This document shows positions 9,001-17,571 of a DNA stretch of 64,000 bases, piece after piece. The stretch is from Catenuloplanes atrovinosus. GTDB lineage: Bacteria > Actinomycetota > Actinomycetes > Mycobacteriales > Micromonosporaceae. The DNA is taken from NCBI RefSeq assembly GCF_031458235.1, contig NZ_JAVDYB010000001.1:8643001-8707000 (forward strand). The letters run 5' to 3'. The number at the start of each line of letters is the position of its first letter. The stretch's first letter is position 1. The notes below the pieces were generated by a model that saw nothing but the letters and a program-made list of their open reading frames with translations, did not search any database and had not been told where the DNA came from. A program made the translations under genes and the position numbers.

Positions 9001-10001
9001 TGCGCGATCTGCTGGGTACGAAGCTGGAGCTGCGCCTCGGCGACCCGAACGAGTCGGAGATCGACCGCCGGGCCGCGGCGAACGTGCCGGAGCGCTCGCC
9101 GGGCCGCGGTCTCACCCGGGACAAGCTGCACTTCCTGTCCGCGATCTCCCGGCTGGACGGCAAGTCGCTGCTGGACGACCTGGCCGAGGCCACGGTGTCC
9201 GCGGTGGAGCAGATCCGCGCCGCGTGGCCGCACGCGCCGGCGCCGAAGGTGCGCCTGCTGCCGCGCATGCTGTCGGTGACGGAGCTGAACCGGATGGTGG
9301 ACCCGTCGCTGCCCGGCCTGCCGCTCGGCGTCAACGAGGCGAACCTGGCCCCGGTGCTGCTCGACACGGCCGGCGAGCCGCACCTGGTGATCTTCGGCGA
9401 CGCGGAGTGCGGCAAGACCAACCTGCTGCGGCTGATCGGGCGGCAGATCACCGAGAGGTTCACGCCGGCCGAGGCGCGGATCGTGATCGGTGACTACCGG
9501 CGTGGCCTGCTCGGCGCGATCGAGGGTGACCACCTGCTCGACTACTCGCCGTCGAGCGAGGTGTTCGGCACGAACATGAAGCAGATCCGCGGCGCGCTCC
9601 AGGCCCGGCTGCCGGGCCCGGACGTGACGCCGCAGCAGCTGCGGGACCGGTCCTGGTGGCGGGGCCCGGAGCTGTACGTGCTGGTCGACGACTACGACCT
9701 GGTGGCCACGGCGGGCAACAACCCGCTGAGCGCGCTGATCGAGCTGCTGCCGCAGGCGCGCGACATCGGCCTGCACCTGATCCTGGCGCGCCGGATGGGC
9801 GGCGCGGCCCGGGCCGCGTACGAGCAGGTGCTGCAGCGGCTCCGCGAGCTGGACACGCCGACGCTGCTGATGTCCGGCAACCGCGAGGAGGGGCAGATCG
9901 TCGGCAATCTGCGGCCCAGCCCGCAGCCGCCGGGCCGGGGCACGCTGGTGCGCCGGCGCGACGGGCAGAACTTGATCCAAACTGCCTGGACAGAGCCTTA
10001 G
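6051..10001 (+). CDS. eccC: Type VII secretion motor ATPase EccC (fused EccCa-EccCb)
   Basis: EccC is the FtsK/SpoIIIE-type ATPase that recognises WXG100 substrates and powers export. The 1316-residue chain has two transmembrane helices at about 39-60 and 64-85, then three ATPase domains. Walker A motifs are GATGSGKSE near residue 479, GGPRSGKST near 830 and GDAECGKTN near 1116. The first domain also has an intact Walker B ([12 protein letters not shown]). In the second domain VVDG replaces the usual DE Walker B, and the third has LVDDYD. Mycobacterial ESX-1 splits this protein in two; here it is one chain. The start is ATG 6051 after GGGGAGG. It is followed by the two substrate genes. Confidence 0.96.
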   Translation: MSTVLFRRPPRRQGPQLPRGEVLLESPPELPEELPKSLGQLMMILPMLCGVGAMAFLYAGRQGGTMMWIAGGLFGVSMLGMAVGQFGNNNDKAELNADRRDYMRYLAQVRKRTRRAADQQRAATTWKHPESDALFSFAASRRMWERRVTEDDFGEVRIALGPQQLAVQIVTPETKPVEDLEPMSAIALRRFVRSHSVVPDLPIALSIRSFSRIVLRGDREPTLGLTRAMLGQLTTFQAPDDLMIAVVAAPDRAASWEWTKWLPHAQHPRRTDAAGPRRMVFTTLLAAEQMLADELASRPRFSPDAKPLTTAPHVLVVLDGGEVSANCQLYGPGLLGTTVVDLSGAVPRDAGRWLLCLDVTTESVEVFRGKSSTHLGRPDQLSIVQAEGLARQLSPYRLSQQSAASSDEPLARSMELPDLLGIGDAAGVDVNQTWRARPHRDRLRIPLGLGPDGNVVELDFKESAHEGMGPHGLIIGATGSGKSELLRTIVGALAVTHSSAELNFVLVDFKGGATFASLDALPHTSAVITNLSDELPLVDRMKDALAGEMVRRQEALRAAGNYVSRFDYEKARAAGEELEPMPSLLIICDEFSELLAAKPDFIDLFVMIGRLGRSLGVHLLLASQRLEEGKLRGLDTHLSYRIGLRTFSAVESRIVLGVPDAYELPNAPGHGYLKTDTATMLRFRAAYVSGPYKPPGRAVRSQAVVQRQILEYGTEFIPVPEVSEQVVMVEEEEEGLGKQQSMLDVLIEQLRGRGPEAHKVWLEPLGVPPTIDAMLPPLTPDPVFGLSPAAWRNAAKLMVPVGIVDRPYEQRRDPLVADLSGAGGNVVIVGGPRSGKSTILRSLLMSLAVTHSPREVQFMCLDFGGGALRALDGLPHLSGVAGRRDGEAVRRTVAEVVSLIDEREARFTAMGIDSISTYRRRQAHGEVPDDQFGDLFLVVDGWGTLREDYEELEQTITMLAQRGLGYGVHVVLTAARWSEIRIKMRDLLGTKLELRLGDPNESEIDRRAAANVPERSPGRGLTRDKLHFLSAISRLDGKSLLDDLAEATVSAVEQIRAAWPHAPAPKVRLLPRMLSVTELNRMVDPSLPGLPLGVNEANLAPVLLDTAGEPHLVIFGDAECGKTNLLRLIGRQITERFTPAEARIVIGDYRRGLLGAIEGDHLLDYSPSSEVFGTNMKQIRGALQARLPGPDVTPQQLRDRSWWRGPELYVLVDDYDLVATAGNNPLSALIELLPQARDIGLHLILARRMGGAARAAYEQVLQRLRELDTPTLLMSGNREEGQIVGNLRPSPQPPGRGTLVRRRDGQNLIQTAWTEP

Positions 10002-10081
10002 GAAGACAATTTGCCCCGACGGCGAAGTCCGATAAAAACGTCTGTATTGGACATATCGCCGCCGGGGCCCTGGCCGAGGCT

Positions 10082-10106
10082 GTAACCACTGGACCTGGTG
10101 CGTTAC
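10082..10106 (+). promoter_or_regulatory. Imperfect dyad upstream of the esx pair
   Basis: GTAACCAC...GTGCGTTAC forms an imperfect dyad (one bulged base) in the 200 bp gap between eccC and the WXG100 genes, about 95 bases before the first start. The gap implies a separate promoter for these abundant substrates. A regulator site is inferred from symmetry only. Confidence 0.3.
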
Positions 10107-10201
10107 GGTCAAGGCCGAGTGTCCGTCGGTGGGGTTTCAGACGCCGCCGCGGGGGAGGCGCAGCGACTGGCTGCACTAACGATGACGAAGGGGTGAAGAC
10201 C

Positions 10202-10516
10202 ATGGCGTCCCCGTTCGAGGTCGATCACGCGACACTGCATACCGCTGCGAACGACGTGCGGTCCACGCGGAGTGAGGTCGACGGCGAGCTCAAGAAGCTG
10301 TGGAACGTGGTGGACGACCTTGCCATCGCCTGGCAGGGCTCGGCTTCCACCGGTTTCCAGCAGCTCATGGCCCGTTGGAACGAAGACACGGGCAAGCTTC
10401 AGGAGGCGCTGACCAACATCGCCGACCTGCTGGACAAGTCGGGCACCACGCACCAGGTGAACGACGAGGAGCAGCAGCAGATGCTGGACAAGTTCCACTC
10501 GGCCCTGAACCCGTAA
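10202..10516 (+). CDS. WXG100 protein, EsxB-like
   Basis: The 104-residue secreted substrate belongs to the ESAT-6/CFP-10 family and forms a helical hairpin. The WXG turn is AWQGSAS at about residues 43-49, between two long amphipathic helices. The C-terminal tail (HQVNDEEQQQMLDKFHSAL) extends past the second helix, as in CFP-10-type partners that carry the export signal; a YxxxD/E motif is not seen. AAGGGG precedes ATG 10202. It is co-transcribed with the next gene (25-base gap) and is probably its heterodimer partner. Confidence 0.92.
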   Translation: MASPFEVDHATLHTAANDVRSTRSEVDGELKKLWNVVDDLAIAWQGSASTGFQQLMARWNEDTGKLQEALTNIADLLDKSGTTHQVNDEEQQQMLDKFHSALNP

Positions 10517-10541
10517 GCAGCGAGAAGGCAGGAGTGACGCG

Positions 10542-10823
10542 ATGAGCGTTGTGAAGGTTGATTACGCGGTTCTGGAGAGCTCCACCCAGCAGATCAACAC
10601 GATCTCCAAGACGATCGACGAGAAGCTGGACACGCTGCGTCAGATGCTGCAGAAGCTCCAGTGGGACGGCGAGGACCGCGCGGCGTACGAGGCCCACCAG
10701 GCCTCCTGGGACGCCGCGGTCCGCGACATCAACAAGATCCTGAACGACATCGGCCAGGCCGTCGGTGTCGCCAAGGAGAACTACGTCTCCACCGAGATGT
10801 CGAACTCGCGCATGTGGCACTGA
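10542..10823 (+). CDS. WXG100 protein, EsxA-like
   Basis: This 93-residue WXG100 protein is the likely partner of the preceding gene. The helix-turn-helix hairpin has WDG (QWDGEDRAA) in place of WXG at about residues 42-44. The C-terminus contains YVSTEMSNSRMWH, in which YVSTE fits the YxxxE/D type VII export signal (Y, then E four residues later). GGAGTGAC precedes the ATG. It ends just before a strong terminator, so the pair forms a bicistron. Confidence 0.92.
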   Translation: MSVVKVDYAVLESSTQQINTISKTIDEKLDTLRQMLQKLQWDGEDRAAYEAHQASWDAAVRDINKILNDIGQAVGVAKENYVSTEMSNSRMWH

Positions 10824-10836
10824 TCCACGCGTGAGG

Positions 10837-10864
10837 GCCCGGTTCGGTTTCCACCGGACCGGGC
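10837..10864 (+). terminator. Rho-independent terminator after the esx pair
   Basis: An 11-bp stem (GCCCGGTTCGG with CCGGACCGGGC, one G-T pair) and 6-base loop are followed by TTTCTGTCTT. The hairpin lies 14 bases after the esxA-like stop. Confidence 0.85.
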
Positions 10865-10886
10865 TTTCTGTCTTCTCAGGACGATC

Positions 10887-12116
10887 ATGGTTATTCGACG
10901 ACGGGGAAAGGGACCGATGAAGCTCGCGTCGGCAATGGCCGCGGTGGTGGCCTGCGGAAGCGCCGTTCTGCTCGCGCCCGGTGCGGCCCAGGCGGCGGCG
11001 CCTCAGACCATCGGGGAGTACCAGAGGTGGTACTACGACGACTACCTCAAGATCCCCGAGGTGCAGCGGGCCGCGGGCAGCAGGGGCGAGGGCGTCACGA
11101 TCGCGCTGATCGACAGCGGCGTGGACGTCACCCGGCCGGACCTGAAGGACGCCGACATCCGCGACGGCGGCGGGTACGGCAACTCGGGCGCGGGCGAGAG
11201 CGGGCTGAAGGACCTGGGCTACCACGGCACCGCGATGGCCAGCATCATCGTCGGCCAGGGCACGGACGAGAACCACCTCAAGGGCATCGCGCCGGAGGTC
11301 ACGCTGCTGTCCATCCAGATCGGCGCCGAGAGCCAGGGCGAGACCACCCACTCGGAGGCGATCAGGGCCGCGGTGGACCAGGGCGCCGACATCATCAACA
11401 TGTCGATCTCCCGGATCAACCCGACCGGCGACCTCACGTACATCAACCCGCTCGACCGGGAGGCCGCCGCGTACGCGCTCGGCAAGGGCGTGATCATCAT
11501 CGCCGGCGCGGGGAACGTCGAGCAGACCGGCCCGGTGATCGGTCCGCCGGCCAACATCCCGGGCGTGGTCGCGGTCTCCGGCCTGGACAAGAACGGCGAG
11601 TTCTGGACCGGCGCCGCGGAGGGCCCGGAGGCCGCCATCGCCGCGCCGGCCGTGGAAATCTTCGCGGCCGTGCCGGAGACCCATCAGCTCTCCGGCTACG
11701 GCAACAGCACCGGCACCAGCTCGGCCACCGCGATCGTCTCCGGCATCGCCGCGCTGATCAAGGCGAAGCACCCGGACCTGGACGCGGCGAACCTGATCAA
11801 CCGGCTGACCGCGACCGCGCGGGACCAGGGCCCGGACGGCCGCGACCCGCAGTACGGCTTCGGCGCCATCGACGCGGCGGCCGCGGTCGGCGCGGACGTG
11901 CCGGCCGTCTCGGCGAACCCGGTCGGCGACCCGATGGACGGCGCGGACACCGGCGCGAGCCCGCCCGCCGAGGAGCGGTCGTTCCTCGACGAGTACCTGT
12001 GGGTGCTGGTCGCGGGCGGCCTCGCGATGGTGCTGCTGGTCGCGGTGATCGGCGCGATCGCGGCGCGGCGCACCAAGCCGGCACCGCCCGGCTACCCGCA
12101 GCCCTACCGGCGCTGA
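10887..12116 (+). CDS. mycP: Type VII secretion mycosin serine protease
   Basis: Mycosins are membrane-anchored subtilisin-like proteases needed for stability of the ESX complex. The 409-residue product has a signal peptide (cleavage after AAQA, about residue 37), an S8 domain with Asp76 in LIDSGVDV, His113 in YHGTAMAS, oxyanion Asn in AGAGN and Ser278 in GTSSATA. A disordered Pro/Ala linker and one C-terminal helix (about 372-393) precede a basic tail. AGGA lies before ATG 10887; ATG 10917 is an alternative start. It is convergent with a second mycosin. Confidence 0.93.
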   Translation: MVIRRRGKGPMKLASAMAAVVACGSAVLLAPGAAQAAAPQTIGEYQRWYYDDYLKIPEVQRAAGSRGEGVTIALIDSGVDVTRPDLKDADIRDGGGYGNSGAGESGLKDLGYHGTAMASIIVGQGTDENHLKGIAPEVTLLSIQIGAESQGETTHSEAIRAAVDQGADIINMSISRINPTGDLTYINPLDREAAAYALGKGVIIIAGAGNVEQTGPVIGPPANIPGVVAVSGLDKNGEFWTGAAEGPEAAIAAPAVEIFAAVPETHQLSGYGNSTGTSSATAIVSGIAALIKAKHPDLDAANLINRLTATARDQGPDGRDPQYGFGAIDAAAAVGADVPAVSANPVGDPMDGADTGASPPAEERSFLDEYLWVLVAGGLAMVLLVAVIGAIAARRTKPAPPGYPQPYRR

Positions 12117-12129
12117 GGATCACCACCCT

Positions 12130-12162
12130 TGAGGGGGTACGGCGTACCCGCGTACCCCCTCA
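12130..12162. terminator. Bidirectional terminator between two mycosin genes
   Basis: A perfect 12-bp stem (TGAGGGGGTACG with CGTACCCCCTCA) has a 9-base loop. The stop codon of the leftward mycosin lies inside the right arm. It serves both convergent genes. Confidence 0.8.
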
Positions 12163-13347
12163 GAGGTTGTTGTGGTCCGGTCGCCAGCCGTTGCGGCGGC
12201 CGCGGCGGACCAGCGGCGCACCCGCGAGCATCGCGACCGCCAGCACCAGCACGATCGCGATCGCCCAGATCGCCACGAGCCGCGCGGTCGCGGTCGGGTC
12301 CGCCGGTTCGCCGGCCAGCGTGATGCCGCCGGCCGGGCCCGGCTCCTTGGAGCTGAACACCGCGGTGAGCGACACGTACGGGTTGACCACGCCGAAGCCG
12401 AACGCGTTGTCCCGGCCCTGCGGCGGCGCGTCCGCGGTCTCGGTCAGCCGGGTGCGCACGTCCGCCGCGGACATGTCCGGGTAGTACGACCGGACCAGCG
12501 CCGCCGCGCCGGACACGAACGCGGCGGCGAAGCTGGTGCCGCCCTCCGCCTCGCCCACGAACTTGTCGCCGGTCGGCGCCGGCCCGTAGAGGTTGAACCC
12601 GGGCGCGGTGATGTCGACGAACGGCCCCTGCACGGACGACGACACGTGCTTGCCCGCCTCGTCGACGCCGGCCACGGCCAGCACCGTGTCGTACGCCGCC
12701 GGGTAGATCGTGTTGTTCTCCGGCTTCTGGCCCTCCTGGAGGTTGCCCGCGGCCGCGACCACCACCACGTCCCGCTCCTCCGCGTACGCGATGGCGGAGC
12801 GCATCTCCGCCGTGTCCTCGGTCTGCAGCGAGAGGTTGATGACGTCCGCCTCCTGGTCCACGGCGAACCGGATGGCCTGGGCGATACGGCCCGGGGCGGA
12901 CGGGTCGTCCACGAAACCGACCTCGTCGAGCACGCGCAGCGGCAGGATCGACGCGTCCGGCGCGATGCCGGAGAAGGACTGGTTGACCCGGTCCCGCCCG
13001 GCGATGATGCCGGCCACCACCGTGCCGTGACCGGCCAGGTCGCACTGGCCCTGGAAGTTCTGGAAGCCGAAGTCACGCCCGTCGAGCACGCGCCCGTCCA
13101 GGATCGGGTGGTCGCCGTTGACGCCGGAGTCGATGACCGCGACCGTGACGCCCGCTCCGCGGCTCAGCGGCCAGGCGGTCTCCGGCGCCAGCCGGGTCAG
13201 TGCCCAGCTCCGCTGCGCGGGCGCGTCCTCGCCCTCCGGGCCGCCGCAGGCCACCGCGGCGTGGGCGGTGCCGGGCAGCGCGAGCGGCGCGAGAAGCAGC
13301 GCGGCCAGCGTGAGCCGCGCGAGACGACGGGGAAGGGTGAGACTCAC
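12160..13347 (-). CDS. Second mycosin-type S8 serine protease
   Basis: The 395-residue mycosin paralogue has a signal peptide (cleavage after TAHA, residue 30), Asp73 in VIDSGVNGDHP, His107 in GHGTVVAGI, oxyanion Asn in AAAGN and Ser in GGTSFAAAF. One C-terminal helix (AIWAIAIVLVLAVAMLAG) is followed by a basic tail. C34 and C102 could pair as the mycosin N-terminal extension disulfide. It is only distantly like the rightward mycosin, so it is probably an older duplication. Two mycosins may be specialised for assembly and substrate processing. Confidence 0.9.
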   Translation of the reverse strand: MSLTLPRRLARLTLAALLLAPLALPGTAHAAVACGGPEGEDAPAQRSWALTRLAPETAWPLSRGAGVTVAVIDSGVNGDHPILDGRVLDGRDFGFQNFQGQCDLAGHGTVVAGIIAGRDRVNQSFSGIAPDASILPLRVLDEVGFVDDPSAPGRIAQAIRFAVDQEADVINLSLQTEDTAEMRSAIAYAEERDVVVVAAAGNLQEGQKPENNTIYPAAYDTVLAVAGVDEAGKHVSSSVQGPFVDITAPGFNLYGPAPTGDKFVGEAEGGTSFAAAFVSGAAALVRSYYPDMSAADVRTRLTETADAPPQGRDNAFGFGVVNPYVSLTAVFSSKEPGPAGGITLAGEPADPTATARLVAIWAIAIVLVLAVAMLAGAPLVRRGRRNGWRPDHNNL

Positions 13348-13501
13348 GGCCCGAGACTAGCGGCTGACCGCCAGACCGCACCGGCGTGGATGAACACCGG
13401 CGTGGATGAACACCGTGTTACGCCGTGACGGTAACCACAGCGTAACCGGCATCTGGGACGAGGTGCTCGGGGCCTGGCCGGGGCGGGATCGATGTGGCAG
13501 C

Positions 13502-13609
13502 ATGAGGGGCGTGACTACCGCCGCGCACCGTGCCATGACGCTGGGACTGACGTCCCGCCGTCATGTCGACTACGGTCGCGTGCGCAGCGCCATCTGTCCG
13601 GCCTGCTGA
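13502..13609 (+). CDS. Cys-ending leader peptide upstream of sulfite reductase
   Basis: This short frame ends with the pattern SRRHVDYGRV, then SAICPAC and stop, matching the actinobacterial leader-peptide class that precedes sulfur assimilation genes (RRHVDL.RV.SAIC). The start is uncertain: ATG 13502, GTG 13511 and ATG 13535 are in frame, giving 35, 32 or 24 residues. The two terminal Cys codons would stall ribosomes when Cys-tRNA is scarce. The gap to sir is 133 bases and contains a stable hairpin (13672-13690). Attenuation by cysteine is inferred from the known class. Confidence 0.75.
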   Translation: MRGVTTAAHRAMTLGLTSRRHVDYGRVRSAICPAC

Positions 13610-13671
13610 CCTCGCCCGCACCTTTCTTGCCCGGGCGTGCACTCGCCGGCCCCCTGACGATGACGTCGCTG

Positions 13672-13690
13672 GTCCCGGATTCTCCGGGAC
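13672..13690 (+). promoter_or_regulatory. Hairpin between leader peptide and sir
   Basis: GTCCCGG and CCGGGAC form a 7-bp stem with a 5-base loop (ATTCT). It lies 63 bases after the leader stop and 52 before the sir start, where an attenuator or translation-control hairpin would be expected. There is no T-run. Confidence 0.45.
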
Positions 13691-13742
13691 GGCCGCCGTG
13701 TCTGCGCGTCCTTCACACCGAGCTACACCGGAGGACGCCGCG

Positions 13743-15449
13743 ATGGCGGTTAGCACCACACCCACGACCGGCGGCAACGCCCGCCCCGCCCGTCGCCCGC
13801 GCGGCGAGGGCCAATGGGCGCTGGGCCACCGTGAGCCGCTGAACCCCAACGAGCGGACGAAGAAGGACGACAACCCGCTCAACGTCCGCGCCCGGATCGA
13901 GAACATCTACGCCCACCGCGGCTTCGACTCGATCGACCCGGCCGACCTGCGCGGCCGCTTCCGCTGGTGGGGGCTCTACACGCAGCGCAAGGCCGGCATC
14001 GACGGCGGGCGCACCGCGGTCCTGGAGCCGGAGGAGCTGGAGGACAAGTACTTCATGCTCCGCGTCCGGGTGGACGGCGGGCAGCTCGACCTGGCCCAGC
14101 TCCGGGTCATCGCGGACATCTCCGAGCGGTACGCACGCGGCAGCGCGGACATCACCGACCGGCAGAACATCCAGCTGCACTGGATCCGGGTGGAGGACGT
14201 GCCCGCGATCTGGAAGGCACTGGAGGAGGTCGGCCTCTCCACCACCGAGGCGTGCGGCGACTGCCCGCGCGTGGTGATGGGCAGCCCGGTCGCGGGCGTC
14301 GCCGCGGACGAGGTGATCGACCCGACGCCGGCGCTGGACGAGATCGTGGAGCGCTTCATCGGCGACCCGGCGTACTCGAACCTGCCGCGCAAGTTCAAGT
14401 CGTCGATCTCCTGGCTGGCCGACATGCCGTACGAGGTGAACGACATCTCGTTCCTCGGCGTGATCCACCCGGAGTACGGTCCCGGCTTCGACCTCTGGGT
14501 CGGCGGCGGCCTGTCCACCAACCCGATGCTGGCGCAGCGCCTCGGCGTCTGGGTCCCGCTCGCCGAGCTGGCCGACGTCTGGGAGGGCGTGGTCGGCATC
14601 TTCCGCGACTACGGCTACCGCCGGCTGCGGCACCGCGCCCGGCTGAAGTTCCTGGTCGCCGACTGGGGCGTGGAGAAGTTCCGCGAGGTGCTGGAGAAGG
14701 AGTACCTCGGCCGCAGCCTGATCGACGGGCCCGCGCCGGAGCTGCCGGAGAGGCCGATCGACCACATCGGCGTGCACGAGCAGGCGGACGGCAACCGGTA
14801 CGTCGGCGCCGCGCCGGTCGTCGGGCGGACCTCCGGCGAGCAGCTGCGAAGGCTGGCGGACGTGGCGGAGGCGCACGGCAGCGGCCGGGTGCGGCTGACC
14901 GCGTACCAGAAGCTGCTGGTCCTGGACGTCGCGCCGGAGAAGGTCGACTCGCTGGTCACCGCGCTGCGCGAGATCGGGCTGGAGTCGTTCCCGTCGGTCT
15001 GGCGCCGGTCGACCATGGCGTGCACCGGCATCGAGTTCTGCAAGCTGGCGATCGTCGAGACCAAGGCGCGCGGCCAGCAGTTGGTCGAGCGCCTGGAGCA
15101 GCGGCTGGCGGACGCGGACCTGAAGGACGCGGACATCTCCATCCACATCAACGGCTGCCCGAACGCCTGCGCCCGCACCCAGATCGCGGACATCGGGCTC
15201 AAGGGCCAGCTGGTGATGGGTCCGGACGGCCGCCAGGTGGAGGGCTTCCAGGTCCACCTCGGCGGCGGGCTGGGCATGGCCGAGGGCCACAAGGCCGGCT
15301 TCGGCCGCAAGCTGCGGGGTCTGAAGACCACCGCGGACGAGCTTCCCGAGTACGTGGAGCGCCTCACCCGGCGCTACCTGGCCGGCCGCACGGACGGCGA
15401 GCGCTTCGCCGACTGGGTGGTCAGGGTCGAGGAGGACGAGCTTCGATGA
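13743..15449 (+). CDS. sir: Ferredoxin-dependent sulfite (or nitrite) reductase
   Basis: The siroheme enzyme reduces sulfite to sulfide with ferredoxin. The 568-residue length fits SirA/NirA. Two ferredoxin-like half domains are each followed by a siroheme-binding region. The 4Fe-4S/siroheme ligands are visible as ACTGIEFCKLA and NGCPNACART. The start ATG 13743 (GGAGG about 8 bases before) is preferred over a longer frame from 13563, whose extra residues do not match the family. Operon partners CysH and a sirohydrochlorin chelatase favour sulfite over nitrite. It overlaps the next gene by ATGA. Confidence 0.95.
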   Translation: MAVSTTPTTGGNARPARRPRGEGQWALGHREPLNPNERTKKDDNPLNVRARIENIYAHRGFDSIDPADLRGRFRWWGLYTQRKAGIDGGRTAVLEPEELEDKYFMLRVRVDGGQLDLAQLRVIADISERYARGSADITDRQNIQLHWIRVEDVPAIWKALEEVGLSTTEACGDCPRVVMGSPVAGVAADEVIDPTPALDEIVERFIGDPAYSNLPRKFKSSISWLADMPYEVNDISFLGVIHPEYGPGFDLWVGGGLSTNPMLAQRLGVWVPLAELADVWEGVVGIFRDYGYRRLRHRARLKFLVADWGVEKFREVLEKEYLGRSLIDGPAPELPERPIDHIGVHEQADGNRYVGAAPVVGRTSGEQLRRLADVAEAHGSGRVRLTAYQKLLVLDVAPEKVDSLVTALREIGLESFPSVWRRSTMACTGIEFCKLAIVETKARGQQLVERLEQRLADADLKDADISIHINGCPNACARTQIADIGLKGQLVMGPDGRQVEGFQVHLGGGLGMAEGHKAGFGRKLRGLKTTADELPEYVERLTRRYLAGRTDGERFADWVVRVEEDELR

Positions 15450-15604
15450 GTGAGCGCGCCGCCCCGCTGTACTGCCCGTACTGCGGTGACGAGGACCTTC
15501 GCCCGCACGCGGAGACGCACGGCGCCTGGGAGTGCCGTTCCTGCGTGCGCGTCTTTTCGATCAAGTTCATCGGAATACTCCGAGAGGCGGTGAATCCGAG
15601 ATGA
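15446..15604 (+). CDS. Small zinc-ribbon protein of the sulfur operon
   Basis: The 52-residue protein has two CxxC pairs: YCPYCGDED and ECRSCVRVF, a compact zinc or Fe-S ribbon. It overlaps sir upstream and cysH downstream by ATGA junctions, so the three are translationally coupled. Small proteins of this kind sit between sulfite reductase and CysH in many actinomycetes. The function is unknown; an electron-transfer or metal-insertion accessory is conceivable. Confidence 0.85.
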   Translation: MSERAAPLYCPYCGDEDLRPHAETHGAWECRSCVRVFSIKFIGILREAVNPR

Positions 15605-16410
15605 GCCCGATATCCGCGGTCGGCCTCGGCCTGGTCAAGGCCGACGCCGCTCCGGAACTGTCCACCACCATGTCGGCTCTGGTCGCGCCGGTCGCGGCCG
15701 AGGCCGTCGACGAGCCGAGGCGCACGCCGGACGAGCTGAAGGCCATCGCGGCCGAGGGCAACCGGCTGCTGGAGGGCGCGCCCGCCGAGGAGATCGCGCG
15801 CTGGGCCGCCGAGACCTTCGGTGACCGGTTCTGCGTCACCAGCTCGATGGCGGATGCCGTGCTCGCGCACCTGGTCTCCCGCGTGAAACCCGGGGTCGAT
15901 GTCGTCTTCCTCGACACCGGCCTGCATTTCCCCGAGACGCTCAAGGTCCGCGACATCGTGGCGGCCACGCTGCCGGTCACCGTGCGCTCGATCCGCCCGC
16001 GGCTCACGGTCGGGCAGCAGGACGGCGAGTACGGCCCGCGCCTGTTCAATCGCGCGCCGGACGAGTGCTGCTTCCTGCGCAAGGTGGAGCCGCTCAACCG
16101 CGCGCTCGCCGGGTACGACGCGTGGGCCGCCGGCCTGCGCCGCGACGAGTCGCCGACCCGGGCGAACACGCCGATCGTCGGCTTCGACCCGAAGAAGGGC
16201 AAGGTGAAGGTCAACCCGATCGCCACCTGGACCCAGGCCGACGTGGACGCGTACATCGCGCGGTGGAACGTGCCGGTCAACGAGCTGTTCCGGAAGGGCT
16301 ACACCTCGATCGGCTGCTGGCCGTGCACGCGGCGGACCAAGGCCGGCGAGGACCCGCGCGCCGGCCGCTGGGCGATGTTCGAGAAGACCGAATGCGGGCT
16401 GCACCTCTGA
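15601..16410 (+). CDS. cysH: Adenylyl-sulfate (APS) reductase CysH
   Basis: CysH reduces adenosine 5'-phosphosulfate to sulfite. The 269-residue product shows the PAPS/APS reductase fold (VTSSMADAVLAHLV as PP-loop, VFLDTGLHFPET). The paired Cys motifs ECCFLRKVEPL and GCWPCT ligate the 4Fe-4S cluster of the APS-specific type. C-terminal ECGLHL carries the catalytic Cys. The start at 15601 is fixed by the ATGA overlap; the extra N-terminal 25 residues are poorly conserved. It supplies sulfite for the reductase at 13743. Confidence 0.95.
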   Translation: MSPISAVGLGLVKADAAPELSTTMSALVAPVAAEAVDEPRRTPDELKAIAAEGNRLLEGAPAEEIARWAAETFGDRFCVTSSMADAVLAHLVSRVKPGVDVVFLDTGLHFPETLKVRDIVAATLPVTVRSIRPRLTVGQQDGEYGPRLFNRAPDECCFLRKVEPLNRALAGYDAWAAGLRRDESPTRANTPIVGFDPKKGKVKVNPIATWTQADVDAYIARWNVPVNELFRKGYTSIGCWPCTRRTKAGEDPRAGRWAMFEKTECGLHL

Positions 16411-17201
16411 GCCCCGCGCTGGTCCTGGTCGCGCACGGCAGCCGGGACCCACGCGCGGCCAACGCCACCCGCGCGCTGGTGCGCGCGGTCGCCGCGGTGC
16501 GCCCCGGCGTGGACGTGCGAGCGTCCTATCTGGACCATGCCGGCCCGCGCCCCGGTGACGTGCTGCACGCGCTGGAGTCGGCCGGCCACGCGCGCGCCGT
16601 GCTGGTGCCGCTGCTGCTGACGGCCGCGTACCACGGGCGGATCGACGTGCCGGACGTGCTGCGCACCGCGCGCGCGGAGGGACTGCGGATGCCGGTCGCG
16701 ATCAGCCAGGTGATCGGCCCGTTCGACGGCGTCGTGCCGGACCTGCTCCTGTCCGGCCTGCTGCGCCGCCTGAGCGAGGTGACGGCCCTTCCCGGGTACG
16801 GACCAGGCGCGCCGATCGGCGTGGCGGATGCCGGTTTCGACGCCGTGGTGCTGGCCGCGGCCGGTACGAACGACGTGACCGCGCGCGGGACGGTCGAGCG
16901 GGCCGCGGTGGCGCTGGGGGACGCGCTGGGCGTCCCGAGTGCGGTCGCCTACGCGTCGGCCTCGCCGCCCACCGGGGCGGAGACCGTGGCGGCGCTGCGC
17001 GCAACCGGCGCCCGGCGGATCGCGATCTCGGGATACTTCCTGGCCCCGGGCCTGCTCTACGACACGGTGGTGGAGTCGGCGCGGTCGGCCGGGGGCGTGG
17101 TGGCGGTGGCGCCGCCGCTGACGGACGCGCGGGACATCGCGCGGCTCGTGCTGTCGCGGGCGGACGCGGTCACCTGGGGTGGCGAGGTGCTGGCGGCCTG
17201 A
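16392..17201 (+). CDS. Sirohydrochlorin chelatase, CbiX/SirB type
   Basis: The protein is predicted to insert Fe2+ (or Co2+) into sirohydrochlorin, making siroheme for the sulfite reductase of the same operon. The 269 residues contain two CbiX-like halves. The first begins ALVLVAHGSRDPRA with the metal-binding His. The second has DAVVLAAAGTNDVTARG and FLAPGLLYDTV; in it the expected HGS is replaced by AAGT. The start ATG 16392 overlaps cysH by 19 bases. The position matches che1 in mycobacterial sirA-cysH-che1. Metal specificity is inferred. Confidence 0.88.
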   Translation: MRAAPLSPALVLVAHGSRDPRAANATRALVRAVAAVRPGVDVRASYLDHAGPRPGDVLHALESAGHARAVLVPLLLTAAYHGRIDVPDVLRTARAEGLRMPVAISQVIGPFDGVVPDLLLSGLLRRLSEVTALPGYGPGAPIGVADAGFDAVVLAAAGTNDVTARGTVERAAVALGDALGVPSAVAYASASPPTGAETVAALRATGARRIAISGYFLAPGLLYDTVVESARSAGGVVAVAPPLTDARDIARLVLSRADAVTWGGEVLAA

Positions 17202-17571
17202 CGCCCGGTGCGGTCAGGGCGTGTCCGGCGGATGTCCGCCGGCCTGCGGCGCGGCCCGGCCGCCGCCCGGCCGCACGGCACGAAAACCCGTATCCGGGCG
17301 CCCGCGCCGCACACCCGGACGACACCTGGACCTCGCCTCGGCTCGACGAGATCCACCCGACACGCCATAGTCGTCCCTGCCGGGCCGAGTGCACCCGATA
17401 CGTACCATATTCGCGTTTTGGGTTTTTTGGTATTCCGGGGTTTGAATGGGCCGCGCGGTGGGCATCTGAGCCGCGATGAGTTGCGTGGTGAGTTGCGTGA
17501 CCGCGGGCCCCGGGCAGCAGAACGCCCCGGGAGGGGCGCTCCCGGGGCGTCGAGCCTGTGATGCTGGTGAT
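17202..17571. other. Convergent gap between chelatase gene and whiB1
   Basis: These 370 bases lie between converging genes. No credible gene is seen. An AT-richer patch at about 17398-17440 contains T-runs (GGGTTTTTTGG) and may help end the sulfur operon transcript. The whiB1 terminator hairpin is at 17522-17550. Confidence 0.6.
17522..17550 (-). terminator. whiB1 terminator hairpin
   Basis: A perfect 12-bp stem (ACGCCCCGGGAG with CTCCCGGGGCGT) and 5-base loop lie 22 bases after the whiB1 stop. No T-run follows, as is common in actinomycetes. Confidence 0.8.

Noticed and set aside
6126-10112. A 1328-codon open frame on the strand opposite eccC.
   Set aside because: It is the antisense shadow of a high-GC gene. 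The translated sequence is Arg/His/Gln/Ala-rich without any family motif and has no ribosome site, while the eccC frame has three Walker motifs.
13563-13742. N-terminal extension of the sulfite reductase by 60 residues.
   Set aside because: The extension lacks similarity to the family, includes the leader-sir gap hairpin, and ATG 13743 has a good ribosome site.
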